The notes: generated by a model from the letters alone, not told the origin. Numbered from the stretch's first letter, positions 11,992 through 23,605 are shown. The stretch: DNA of 64,000 bases from Nilaparvata lugens (GCF_014356525.2 NC_052506.1:14754783-14818782), one strand, 5' to 3'. Numbers and translations: made by a program.

Positions 11992-13143
11992 ATGTCGAAA
12001 CTGGCATAAAAATCTACTAAGATAAAAGATTGGGAGAGTTCTTACAATACTGGCTTCCTTGAGACAATTCTCTCACTCCCATTGGTTCCTGGTTCCTTTT
12101 CGTATTTCAGCCTTCCGAACATTACTGCGTTCTCTCTCTTCTTCTGTAATAAGGGGAAGAGAAGAAGAGAATAAATCACAAGGAAATATAGCTGCGTCCG
12201 AAATTGTTGTTCTCGGCAGTCAAGAATAATGGTCCGGCCCGTTGTTTATCAAATCAAAATGTTGACTGGCGTAAATTATTGTCTTGCGGCCGCTCACTTT
12301 CTCATCGGCTTGTTTATGGTCAGCTTCCCTCTCCAAAAACTCTCTCACTCTAACCACTCAACTCTCCCTCTTCAAGACTCTCTTCCTCTCTCTCACTGCA
12401 CTAAACAAATGATCGGTTGGCTCAACATCGTATCTTATTAGTTTCACATGGAAATTGCATACATTCAAATGCTAATGAATTAATACCAAATTATTATTAA
12501 ACAAAAATCAAAATTAAATGCTGTAAATCACTCCGAAGACTTTTCCTCGAAGTGAATCACCCTATTGTCAATATTTTCAGTAGCAGTCTTCGAAGTGATT
12601 TACAGTGAATTTATTTTAATTTGAATTTTCGTTTAATAATAATAATTATTAGTTTCAATTTCTTTCTTCTCCAATTAGCTCTATCAAGTTCTATTTACCT
12701 TATACCTAATATGATAAATAATGTATATTAAAATACACGTTATCAAAATCAAAACAGTTTATTGTCAAAGACTGTACATCATACATGACATAACAAAAAT
12801 ACTCCATCAAGAATCCATGAAGTCAATAGAGTAATAATTTGAGTAAATGAAATAACCCCACTTGTGATGGATATGTACTTCAAAACCTCTTCCAAAACAG
12901 ATTCTGAAATCGGAGAAGATTATATTTTCTATACCTATACTCATTATACTCATTCTATGTATTGAGGATTCTACATTATATTAAGTGTGAAATTAATGTG
13001 ATGATCCTTCAAAGAATAAAGAGTAGAGGGTTTTAGATTATCGAATTTGAGAATTGGACCTGTAAAAATAATTGAGTGGGTATAGTGGACTCATCTCTTA
13101 ACATAGTTCGTCTTATTATCTGAGCACAAGCTTGAAGCTCGGC
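11992..13143 (+). repeat. Tandem duplication, copy 1 (1,152 bp)
   Basis: This unit is repeated immediately at 13144-14294. I can see only three differences: one substitution in GATGGATA/GATGAATA, one in ACAGATTC/ACAGGTTC, and one A more in an A run near 13062. The left edge of copy 1 and the sequence just after copy 2 share ATGTCGA. The unit holds a pyrimidine-rich, GC-balanced island (about 12050-12440) with TTGTTTAT and TTGTTTATGG forkhead-type words, and a foldback at 12490-12648. Confidence 0.97.
12490..12648. repeat. Foldback (inverted repeat) inside duplication copy 1
   Basis: CTGTAAATCACT on the left pairs with AGTGATTTACAG on the right. The neighbouring GAAGACT/AGTCTTC words pair as well, with one mismatch. 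Weaker AT-rich pairing extends outwards to TTATTATTAAAC and GTTTAATAATAA. The spacer is about 40 bases. The structure is MITE-like and non-coding. Confidence 0.75.
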
Positions 13144-14294
13144 ATGTCGAAACTGGCATAAAAATCTACTAAGATAAAAGATTGGGAGAGTTCTTACAAT
13201 ACTGGCTTCCTTGAGACAATTCTCTCACTCCCATTGGTTCCTGGTTCCTTTTCGTATTTCAGCCTTCCGAACATTACTGCGTTCTCTCTCTTCTTCTGTA
13301 ATAAGGGGAAGAGAAGAAGAGAATAAATCACAAGGAAATATAGCTGCGTCCGAAATTGTTGTTCTCGGCAGTCAAGAATAATGGTCCGGCCCGTTGTTTA
13401 TCAAATCAAAATGTTGACTGGCGTAAATTATTGTCTTGCGGCCGCTCACTTTCTCATCGGCTTGTTTATGGTCAGCTTCCCTCTCCAAAAACTCTCTCAC
13501 TCTAACCACTCAACTCTCCCTCTTCAAGACTCTCTTCCTCTCTCTCACTGCACTAAACAAATGATCGGTTGGCTCAACATCGTATCTTATTAGTTTCACA
13601 TGGAAATTGCATACATTCAAATGCTAATGAATTAATACCAAATTATTATTAAACAAAAATCAAAATTAAATGCTGTAAATCACTCCGAAGACTTTTCCTC
13701 GAAGTGAATCACCCTATTGTCAATATTTTCAGTAGCAGTCTTCGAAGTGATTTACAGTGAATTTATTTTAATTTGAATTTTCGTTTAATAATAATAATTA
13801 TTAGTTTCAATTTCTTTCTTCTCCAATTAGCTCTATCAAGTTCTATTTACCTTATACCTAATATGATAAATAATGTATATTAAAATACACGTTATCAAAA
13901 TCAAAACAGTTTATTGTCAAAGACTGTACATCATACATGACATAACAAAAATACTCCATCAAGAATCCATGAAGTCAATAGAGTAATAATTTGAGTAAAT
14001 GAAATAACCCCACTTGTGATGAATATGTACTTCAAAACCTCTTCCAAAACAGGTTCTGAAATCGGAGAAGATTATATTTTCTATACCTATACTCATTATA
14101 CTCATTCTATGTATTGAGGATTCTACATTATATTAAGTGTGAAATTAATGTGATGATCCTTCAAAGAATAAAGAGTAGAGGGTTTTAGATTATCGAATTT
14201 GAGAATTGGACCTGTAAAATAATTGAGTGGGTATAGTGGACTCATCTCTTAACATAGTTCGTCTTATTATCTGAGCACAAGCTTGAAGCTCGGC
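13144..14294 (+). repeat. Tandem duplication, copy 2 (1,151 bp)
   Basis: This directly follows copy 1 and matches it to better than 99.5 percent by eye. It ends at GCTCGGC, followed by ATGTCGATATTG, where unique sequence resumes. The ORFs at 12229-12441 and 13381-13593 are identical because of the duplication and are not evidence of a gene. The origin may be a very recent duplication or an assembly error. Confidence 0.97.
13642..13800. repeat. Foldback inside duplication copy 2
   Basis: Second copy of the inverted repeat described at 12490-12648, at the expected 1,152-bp offset. Confidence 0.75.
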
Positions 14295-14539
14295 ATGTCG
14301 ATATTGATCTCAAAAATAAATTTAAAAAAATTTATAAGGGCTGTGATGAGACTTACATGATATAATTATCTTGACCGTATAACTTTACAAAAAAATAAAA
14401 AATGTTGTATATTAAAATATTATGTTACAGTACCGAACAGTACCCTCCCAATACATTTATTATATTAAAAGAGTCAAATTGAAGACAAAAGTCAATATTT
14501 TGAGAGCCTATTGAAGTCGAATTTGAGCTTTGTTTTCCG

Positions 14540-15200
14540 AGAAATTTGAATGTTACGGATGAGTACCCTGCACTTATGCAAAGTGTGTTCATTGAAGTTA
14601 TTCGAAAGATAACAGCTCCGCGTAGAAGGCAAGGAGATGCAAGTGGAGTGGAATCTGGAGAGGATAAGAGGAAGAGGAAGTTTGCTTACAGAGTGGCGGC
14701 CTGGGGGCGGAAAGTAAAGGACAACCGTCTCTGAGAGTTGTGAGGATTTTCTCCTGGCCGGACGACTCTGAAATTCTCTCACCAGGATTTCTTCAAATGA
14801 AATGGCAAATAAGTAGAGAGAGTTTCTTTGTTCTTGTTGTAATCCTTTGTTTGGTCGAGGACAGTGGTTGATGGTGGGGGAGGAGGTTTAGTGGTGGTGG
14901 GCGGGGGATGAGTGGTCAGGCAGGCTATGCCTGAAGCGGCAGTCTTCAGCTCGCTCACGGCGGATAAAGAAAATCACAAGAAAATGGGAAAAAGAAGGCT
15001 GAAGGGGAAAGATGAGTGAAAGGCAGCGAATGTAGAGGGGACGTTGAAGGGGGTAAAGGGGGGAACTGACCAGTGGATCGATTGAAAGAATAAAGGAGGT
15101 GTCTCTGCGCTGTCATGTGCGTGCGGGCATAACAGTCTTCAAAACTCGGCATTTGTCTCCACAATACACCATGTCTACCAACGAAACCCAATACCTAACA
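14540..15200. other. GC-balanced island, candidate regulatory element
   Basis: Raised GC between AT-rich flanks, with a G-rich run at about 14870-14910 and a purine-rich stretch at about 14975-15065. The overlapping short ORFs on both strands lack domains. Confidence 0.25.
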
Positions 15201-15332
15201 ACTATTCCACATCCACATAATTAATAATAAATATTGAGAAAGATGCCTATCACAATCTTAGATCTTATTGGGTACTTTTAATCAATGTTAATTGATATCT
15301 ATGTTATTAGTTTATACATGTTTTATTATAAG

Positions 15333-15390
15333 TTGAACGTGAGATGAACAGGCAATAGCCCAATCCTTGTTTGAAAGAAGACGAAAAAGA
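15333..15390 (+). repeat. LINE 3' UTR tail fragment
   Basis: The sequence GAACAGGCAATAGCCCAATC followed by a GAAGACGAAAAAGA tail matches the 3' ends of the LINE remnants at 7364-7412 and 11500-11551. No coding part is present, so this is an extremely 5'-truncated insertion. Confidence 0.7.
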
Positions 15391-15393
15391 TAT

Positions 15394-16145
15394 TGAGAAA
15401 GTAAAAATAGTAAGGTAATTTATAATTATGTTCTTATCAATAAACCTACAGAAATATTATCGATTTCCACTTTCTCTCTCTTTTCCTGTTAATTCTAGAT
15501 TCGCTGCTATTCATATCTCATCAATTTTGAATAATCGGTTGATGGGACTAATCTACTTTCTATCATGTATTTACTTTCACTTCTTTTACAAAAATATGAA
15601 GTCTTCGAGATCTATTGTAGACCACCACCAATGACACATGAATCTGATGGATATTGATAAATATTCAGAATAATAATTAACATTCGTGATAAGTTTTTCA
15701 TTCGGAACAATGTCTTCCAATATTTTTTTCATTTCTGTTTGTTTATTAGACCTGATAAGTGAGGAAGGATGCTATGTTGATAACTTAAGCCAATTCATAA
15801 ATTGTTATAAATAAACCCATGATAAATAATAATTGAATGATATGTTCAAGTGTTGAGAATTGATTTACTTTGTTGAGTCTCTCCCACATTTCTGAAGAAA
15901 CCATGAACGGGAGAGCTGATCAGGATGTATTCTATGTTTATTATATTGATTCAATGGATTTGTATTAAATAATAGTATTGATAAAGTTCAGATATATTTA
16001 AATAATTGGGATTACTAAGGAGGAGAGAAGCGAAATATTCGGGTTTATATGGCATTATGGATTCATCAATCGAGTATACAATAATTTTCATTGCTTACCA
16101 ACTCTTCAGGAATCGTAGTATACAGGTACGAGAATTCCGTACTTG
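15394..16145. other. AT-rich non-coding DNA
   Basis: The ORF at 15428-15634 is low complexity. Nothing else is recognised. Confidence 0.4.
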
Positions 16146-16148
16146 AAT

Positions 16149-16262
16149 AAGTCAAATCAAATCAAATAAAATAAAATTTATTCATCAAAAACAATTACAT
16201 TACAAATTAGAATACTATAACAATTAATACAATTTAAAACAATGAAGTTTTATGCATTGAAT
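16149..16262 (-). repeat. Probable retroposon 3' tail (minus strand)
   Basis: On the minus strand the sequence ends in repeated TTTGATT units preceded by AATAAATTTTATTTTA. This is the layout of a LINE/SINE 3' end with an imperfect tail. A plus-strand counterpart with a TTGATT tail lies at 51960-52091. Confidence 0.4.
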
Positions 16263-17395
16263 AATTTATTGATAGGAAATATGCTTCAAAACAAGGATTA
16301 AATAGAATCAAATGGAAGAAATAGAATCAACTGAATGAGAAGAGCACTTAAATGTGAAAAGGGTAACTCAGAGTATCAGAAACTGAATAGCCTAGCTTTT
16401 ACTACTATTAATCGAATCGATTTCCGCTTCAATTAACTATAAGTTACAACTATGTGTAAAGTATGGAGTGTTCCGGAGTAATTTGAAGAGAATTTCGACT
16501 GATTAGTTGGGTTCCATTGATTGCCAAGTGCTTTTGGTTTCTGGAGCCTATTCACAGACAAGAGCTAAACTTCGAATAAGATCGGTATTTTGTGCCTTGA
16601 AACTCTGTTTGGTATCCGAACATTATAAGACCGATACAGCTCGGTGTTGAGAGTTTATTTGACCATTAATTTATTCGATTTCTGATCAAGTTATTCAAAA
16701 GAGTAAACCAAAAATTCTACAGTGGAACAGAATCATCTTAGTTGATTCGAAGCTATTCAATTTAGTCTTGAAAGTATCAATTCGAAAGAAAGTCAGTCTT
16801 CAAATAATGTTCAAGTTATGAAAGCAGAGATCATAGGAAAATTCTCACGAATATTGATCAAGAAATTGTATCTGATAAAGGCTGTGAATTTCAGACAATT
16901 CTCCATTTATTAATTGGTGATGAATTGTGTACAGTTGGATCAATGAATTAATAAATCAATTATTATTATAAATCACTCTTTGTAATTGAAAGGAGAAACT
17001 TTAATAAAATCGAGGAATATTGTTGAGTGATAGCTCTTATAATCAAGGAATTTAAATATATTATTTGTAACTGCTGAAAATGTATAATTCCCAATCATCT
17101 GTTTTACAGTTCTTGTTCCTTTAGTATGAAGTATTTGACTCCAGGATATCCATGTGATGAATATGTTATAGTTATCACACTATGGTGATGCTCAATTATT
17201 CAGTATTCATCTATACATTCCATTCATCAGTCATGTGAATGATTGTGTGTTAAAATCAATGAAGATGAGTTACAGAGAAGATCTAAAAATTATTTCATAA
17301 TAAGAAGAGAGTCACATCATGAGTGTGAGTTTTAATGAAACCAAGATAGTTCATAGTGTAACTTTCTGAAAGTAAGGAGGGAAGAATGTAAGAGA
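16263..17395. other. AT-rich non-coding DNA
   Basis: No coding frame or recognised repeat is present. Confidence 0.4.
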
Positions 17396-17399
17396 AAAA

Positions 17400-18560
17400 G
17401 AAAGGAAGGGAGAGCCATGTGTTGTGGAATTGCGGGGGTCCCGGACCAGCCGGGCTTTGTTTAATAACAGGGATCAAGGAACCAATTACTAGCCAAGTCA
17501 ACACCGCCATAGCTTTTTTCATCACTGGGCCGGGGCTTGGCAGGTAGGCCCAGGCGAGGGGAAGAACACCTCTTTCTATAGACTTTTCCTCTTTCTATCA
17601 AAGTTTGATTAGTTCGTTGTTTTCTTGGCAGACCCTTCTTTCGGACTGTGGCCATTTTTCTCGGCTTTTTCAATCGAAGGATGTGGAGGTGGTAGGTGGT
17701 GCTCCTCTCTTATCCCATCTGCGACTTGGATCCTTTCTTATTTTCCACTTGGCCCTATCCGTTTCGCGCTACATCATTGTCTTCTTGTTTTCGCTTTCTC
17801 GTAAAATCTTCTAGTTGCTGGTCCGTTCATCACTGCAGAGCACAGGGGCAGTCGGATGTGTTCTTTGTGAAATTAACGCGCGACGCAACGAAGCGAGTTG
17901 AAGTCGTCGGATTCGGTCATTTGTTGGCGGGGTGCGGTGGGGGGAGGGGGTCACGGATGAGTGAAGGCAAGGAGAAAGCTTACGATAGATGAGCCTGTCC
18001 ACGACAGAAACCTGCAAATTTGTCCGTAGTCCCCCGCCCCCGTCTCAAGGAACAGCCCTCGATAGCCTGTACCCCTCACCTTCACCTTCCTCCTCTACTC
18101 CGCATCTGTCAGAGAATTTATACCCGAGACATAAATGGCGGCTATTAAAAGCGAGCAGCAAGGGATGCGCCTGGCACCGGCTGATTGAAACACGACTAAC
18201 GAACGAACGAGCTGAGGCGGCTGAAGCTGTGAGCAGTGAGCAGTGAGCAGAGAGCAGCTCGGGTGAAGTATGACGCTGTCCCGGCCAGTTGGCGTTGCAG
18301 CCCGATGATGAGATAGTTAGGGCGCTCCTAACTACCTCCTCGACCAACGGCATATCTTGCCCGGCTAATGGCCGCCTCCTGCTTCTGCTCCTGTTCCTTG
18401 GCCCGGAATTAATCTTACTACCTCTGAAATCTAATATTCAGCTCTTGCTCTACAGCTGCGCCACACTTCTAACTAGCTATTATCTCTGCAGAGAATGGGC
18501 TCCACCTCACTCATTACGTTTATCTCTCAACGTTCATTGTTCATTACTCTATGCATAGTT
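17400..18560. other. Large GC-balanced island, candidate regulatory element or 5' exon region
   Basis: The longest island in the window (about 1.15 kb), CpG-containing, with a G-rich run at 17925-17955 and a short AGCAGTG tandem motif at about 18227-18255. Several ORFs overlap on both strands (for example 17989-18246 plus and 18045-18353 minus) and none has a recognisable domain. A host promoter or enhancer is possible but unproven. Confidence 0.3.
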
Positions 18561-19112
18561 CTTTATGACTCATTTGTCAGCCATACCATATTTGTGCTTT
18601 AATCAGTTATGAGATTTTCAACATTTTTGTAAAATGCTGATTTCATTCTAGGTGATCATTACTCTTATTATGGTGGTAATTTTGTATTTGTTAAGAAAAG
18701 TTGAGAGGTACAGAAATATAGTGGTGAATATCTCCTTCTAAGAAATAGAATAAATTATTGTTTTTGTCAAGAGTAGCTGAAAAACGCAGAAATAGTAGTG
18801 CATGTGTCGCCGTGTGATAGAGAATGAATTGGAAACTGAATAGATTGCATGATTTTAATTACATAAGGACGGAGTGACATTGCTGCAATAGATTATCCTG
18901 GAATGCGAGTCTTCTTCAATATATTTGTGGCAGTAGTAAATCGTGACTGGAAATTGAGTAATATAATCTCTATGAACCATTTCAAGTGAGATGCACTAAA
19001 GGGAAGAAGAAGGATGTATCCCCGTTACATTTATTTCAAATGTATGTATTGAACGTGCAACAATTTCAAAATTAACTTTAAATACTGTGTGCAAATACTG
19101 TCATCATTGCAG
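18561..19112. other. AT-rich non-coding DNA
   Basis: Ends in TCATCATTGCAG, an acceptor-like sequence before the open frame at 19113. Confidence 0.35.
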
Positions 19113-19295
19113 GAATTATTCGATTTGAAGGAGGAACAGAAGGCTGATTTGGCTGAATACCACTCATTCTGGAAAGAGAGGGAACAAGAGAGTATAGAAT
19201 TTTTGGAATCAATATATCTGTCATTCGGGTTTATGGAAGGAATTGGGAAAAAAATTCATAGCAAGATAATAGAACTGATAGCAATTAATAATTGA
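19113..19295 (+). other. Candidate 3'-terminal coding exon (60 residues)
   Basis: An acceptor-like ATTGCAG at 19106-19112 is followed by 183 bases that are open in phase 0 to a TGA at 19293-19295. The encoded peptide is rich in E, K and L (ELFDLKEEQKADLAEY...), consistent with an amphipathic helix or coiled coil. Its composition is unlike the F/I/N/K-rich chance ORFs around it. There is no clear polyadenylation signal nearby and no recognisable family. It could be a chance ORF. Confidence 0.22.
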
Positions 19296-19411
19296 TGGAA
19301 ATAATATTAATTTATTATTATCTATTGATTGTTAAATGACACTCCTTACTTCATTTTAAAAATATATTGTATTGTTTACATAAGTCTTGATAATTTTCAT
19401 GATCTCTCCTA

Positions 19412-21388
19412 TGCAAAATGCTGTTGAATAACTTCACAATTTAAGTCGAATGAGTGAGAGAAAATTCTTAATAGAGTCTGGATATTCACATTTTTCAAAT
19501 AATTGAAAATTCCCATTTGAACCCCCAAATCCCGCACTTTCACTGTATGGTTTCCTATGTCAAATAGATAATTAGGATGAAGATATTTCAACTTTCAAAG
19601 AAGAAAACATCCAACTCGATTGTTCATCACTGAAACGTGAAAAGGAATTTTATATTGATGATTGATTTCTATATCAATTTTAAATTTCTATTTATTCTTT
19701 CAAGATACAAATGACACTGATGTAATAACATTGGTAAATAAGGTAGTCCTTGTGATATTTCTCTTCCAAATTTGTATAAATGATTATAATAGTTGAGGAT
19801 ATCCCTCAATTTCATGAAGTTTATGATTATGTATTTGATTCCATTCATGACAGCTCACCCTTCAAATAAATTAACTGTGATTCCCAGACAGCGAGAATAA
19901 AATCTCAATGTACCTCATGGAAGATGCATTTCGAAAGTAGGCTATTCCACAGAGATGAAACTGCTGGGCTTCGGATAAAAGAGTAGAAGCACACAAACTT
20001 GACATGCTCCAGATTTATTTGATACATATCTAATGGGCCAGTATATTCTGAGAGCATTGTAAAAAACGCGAGTTCTATCTTGAAGCAATAAAAGGTAGCA
20101 GCCATACGTCACCTCTGCCGGACAGGGTTGTGAATAGGTTAGAAAGTCGGATAAGGAAAGGAGAAAGTTAAATTGATTATGAAACGGCGGAATGAATCAA
20201 AGAGCAGAGCTGGAGTGGTGCGAGGAATTTGCATGCAGGTGGCTGCGAGTGGATAAGAAGCTGTGAGAAATCTTCTGGTTTTCTGTCTCAACGCCGCTCT
20301 CTTTCGATCTACGTTTTCTTCCGTTCCGTGCTCCGTCGTTTCCCCTCCATGCGACGACGGGGGAATAGAAAACACAACAACATTTATTTTGTATATCTTC
20401 CCTACATAACAATAAATACAAGTGGCGGTGCGTTGCGTTAATGGCGTCCACCATTAAACCGTAAAGGAGGCGCGAGAACCGCCTTCGCCTTCTCGGAGGG
20501 GAGCGCTCGATATTATTCGCGGACGCTTCACGTCTCTACGAACAATAAACGCTTTAAATTTGTGCAATCTGCACGTATCGTCATCTCAGGTCTGGCGGAA
20601 TGGCGTTCGCTCCCATCTTAATGGCCGGATTCAGGAAATTGTGCGCGCAATATATCTCCCGAAGCAGATTTATGAAAGTGCTTTTCTCCTTGGCAAGAAG
20701 AGCAGAGGAGCCGGGGGGTGGCCCGGCATAATATAAAGTGGAAAGGAAGAAATGTACACTGTGAGCTGTGTGCTGTGTGCTGCTCCTTCGTTCTCCCGTA
20801 AACACACACAATATCTTTTTCTTCTTGTTGTTCTCGTCGTCGCCGGCGTAATTTGGCGGGAGATTTACGGTCGGAGGTGCGCGCTATGGAATGCTGCCTT
20901 AGACAAATGAGACTCGGCCACTGCACTGCCTGGCTGACCACTGCCACTGCCTCATAACCAGCCTCACCAGCTGCCTCGACCCATCGACCCATCCATCTCA
21001 CTCGACCCTTGGCCACCCGAGCCACCCTACACACGGCTTCCTCATAAAATTAATGTGCTACCTAACAAGCTCTAATTTATGACTTATATTCACAGAGAGC
21101 TGCTCCATTGGAATAGGCAGTCCAGCTACGGAAAAGTATGAAAAGTCACATGGTACAGGGCGTGAATGTTCCGAATTACACTGTTCGCTCATGCCGATAG
21201 TCCACTTACGTTCGTTTTCGTGGAGCTATGTGACGCTGGTAGTCTCACATATTTACAGATGCTATATAAAATCACTGTACTTATACTGTGCAGTGCATAC
21301 ACTTTAGCTCGGCCAAGACAGTGATAATCGAAAATAGTCGACAGTAATTGGCTTGAGAAATCTAAAATCGGATATTGGAACCCATTGG
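19412..21388 (+). repeat. Block A: first copy of the 8.56-kb tandem unit
   Basis: This stretch recurs as 27974-29942 at an offset of 8,562 to 8,553. From about 19756 to 21096 the two copies are identical by eye apart from one 7-base tandem difference near 20770. The first roughly 340 bases differ at several sites, and the last roughly 300 at about one site in ten. The left edge (GCAAAATGCTGTTGAAT) matches the last bases of the LTR-like repeat at 27991, so the copy starts inside a repeat end. Confidence 0.95.
20148..21060. other. CpG-containing island inside block A, candidate regulatory element
   Basis: GC-balanced sequence with many CpG and several short homeodomain-like words. It includes a stretch (20430-20720) with no repeats and no convincing ORF. 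The minus-strand ORF at 20618-21034 has no domain, and its frame is altered in the second copy by the 7-base difference, which argues against coding. The copy at 28708-29613 is otherwise identical. Confidence 0.3.
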
Positions 21389-21391
21389 AAT

Positions 21392-22114
21392 TGTATTCTA
21401 CTGCTTGCCACTGACGTCATGTTTACGTCACAAGTGTTCTACCAATGGCAAATTTTTATGCAAATTATTACATTGAGATTCGAGAAGCAAGGTCTAGCCT
21501 AAAAGCTTAGAGAAAAGAAGAGCACTTCCCTTTTGAAATTCTTACCGTGTAGAGTTCTTTTTATAGTTACCAAGACCTATTTGTGAAAATTTCTTGTTCG
21601 ATTTTAAATGTTCTATTTGTGAGCCGATATTTTTAGGCCAATTTAGTTGTTATTTGTAAATTTCTGTTTTCACCAATCGATAAATTTAAAAGTTTAAAGT
21701 AAACTATCCCTTAATTAATTCGGTGAAGGGATATTTAAATTAAAATTCCCCACGTGCTGAAATCAAAGCCTGGATGCCGCCGATCAAACGATTTTTGATC
21801 TAAAGAGAAAACCACGACCGCAAGGAAATTCACGTGAGTTATAAGTTTTAAAAGGGGCCCCAATCTACGCTTCGAAAATATTCAGTGCAGAAAAACATAA
21901 ATTTTTCTTCGTCAAGTTATTGGCCACGCCGACAAGCGCTTTAGCATTTAAGAGCCTAGAATTTATTCACATTTAATTTATAAGAATTTGTAGTTGATTA
22001 ACTATCCTCCGCTGCCTGAACCACGACCCCGAACATTTAAAAAATATTCTATAATTCATTTTTTCACTATTTTTTCAAACTGTTAATTTTATCAATTGTA
22101 AAATTCTGTTGAAT
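21392..22114 (+). repeat. LTR-like direct repeat, left copy
   Basis: Matches 27261-27991 throughout. It is about 8 bases shorter, and most differences are single-base gaps in short runs (for example GATGCCGCC/GATTGCCGCC and CCGCAAGG/CCGCCAAGG). It contains CCACTGACGTCATG (a CRE/AP-1-type word), GGGGCCCC and a donor-like CACGTGAGTT. The TGTATT start and possible CA end before TGG fit LTR rules. Confidence 0.8.
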
Positions 22115-22375
22115 CACGCATGGTATCATGCAAGCACAGGAAAATTTTTAACTATCTATTAATGCTAAATTATTATCAACCTGTGAATCAAATTCTGAAT
22201 CTGCACTGTATGATTACATTTTTATTATAATATATTTCAGTTTTGTTATTCGCTTTCTGAGTTCGATTATTTCTTAAGCCTGTCAATTATTGTGTCTGAT
22301 ACGTTCTATATCATCAAGAACCGATCGAATACGATCATTGATAATTGAATCAAGCTGGATATTGAACAGGTCTAA

Positions 22376-22723
22376 GTGGATGTAGCGAGTGGGGTCAGAT
22401 CGAGACATTATTCTTTGTCCTTACCTGCTCATATATCAGCTTTTATCTGTTACCTACCTCGAATTTGGAGCGAACTCATCAATTGTACAGCAGTGGCAGC
22501 CATAGATCATATAAATTCTACAATAGAGCTTAAAACCCGACAAGACTCTGTCTCGAAGTATATTCTGAACGATATTTGGTCCAAATACCGTATTTTAATC
22601 CTTCAGAACTTATTAGAGACGCAGTCCCGTAAATTATCTACATCGGGATTTTTGCTCGACCTGTATGATTTTGTATGCTCATTCTCACAGGTAATAATTT
22701 TAAGGTATCCGTATCAGTGTTAG
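22376..22723 (+). other. Unidentified ORF (115 codons)
   Basis: An uninterrupted frame with balanced composition, unlike the low-complexity ORFs nearby. It lies in the interior of the putative LTR element, downstream of the left repeat. A donor-like CACAGGTAATA occurs near its 3' end (22687-22697). No domain is recognisable. It may be part of a degenerate element protein. Confidence 0.25.
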
Positions 22724-23060
22724 CGTCCGCTACACTACTTATAAAAATTTCATCAAATACAATTTGTCATTAGAAAATCAAGGGTGAGCGAGCGTTTAGC
22801 CTCCCGCGATTCCGACAATTGTATTGAGTCTTGTAGTGAGTCAATCAGTCTGGTGTCCACTCAGCGTCCTCACACGCCATTGCAAAATTTATAGCCACTA
22901 CACCATGACTCAGTGCAAGATTCACCCTACATGTGTGAAGCCGTTAAAAACGCTCCACATGAGTGCCGGCCCAACGTGAGGCATTTAAACACAGCATTAC
23001 ATCATCCTACGTGTGTTCCCTATCTTGGAGTGAGAGTGACTCCCCAGGAAGAGCTTTACA

Positions 23061-23377
23061 ATGATTATGATTTGATTCCATTCATGCAGCTCACCCTTCA
23101 AAAATATTAACTGTAATTCCAGACAGCGAGAATAAAATCTCAAGTACCTCATGGAAGATGCATTTTGAAAGTAGGCTATTCCAAAGAGATGAAACTGCTG
23201 GGCTTCGGATAAAAGAGTAGAAGCACACAAACTTGACATGCCCAGATTATTTGATACATATCTAATGGCCAGTATATTCTGAGAGCATTGTAAAAAACGC
23301 GAGTTCTATCTTGAAGCAATAAAAGGTAGCAGCCATACGTCACCTCTGCCGGACAGGGTGTGAATAGGTTAGAAAGT
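23061..23377 (+). repeat. Partial copy of block A (equivalent to 19823-20147)
   Basis: About 317 bases match 19823-20147 closely but are about 8 bases shorter. Most differences are single-base losses (ATGACAGC/ATGCAGC, GCTCCAG/GCCCAG, TGGGCC/TGGCC, GGTTGTG/GGTGTG). It ends at TTAGAAAGT, after which unrelated sequence begins. It lies inside the putative LTR element. Confidence 0.93.
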
Positions 23378-23605
23378 GTTCACTGTGTATCCGTATTTCG
23401 TGTCATTTTATGTTAACGATATTGCTAACTTGACTCATTTTATCACTGAACACATTGCTAAACCACTTTTTTCTGTATTTCACTCATTACGAAGCTATAG
23501 CAATTTCTATTGGATTTCTTGTTAATTATTTGTATATCACATCAACACTTTCACGTTTTTTTTTTATTCACCGCACACGTTCGTCGCATTATTTTCTCGC
23601 AAACC

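Noticed and set aside
12229..13593. Identical 70-codon ORFs at 12229 and 13381 as a conserved gene pair
   Set aside because: Their identity follows from the 1,152-bp tandem duplication. The peptide has no recognisable features.
20618..21034. 138/148-codon minus-strand ORF repeated in both A blocks
   Set aside because: The 7-base difference between copies shifts the frame, which would not be tolerated in a maintained gene. No domain is present.
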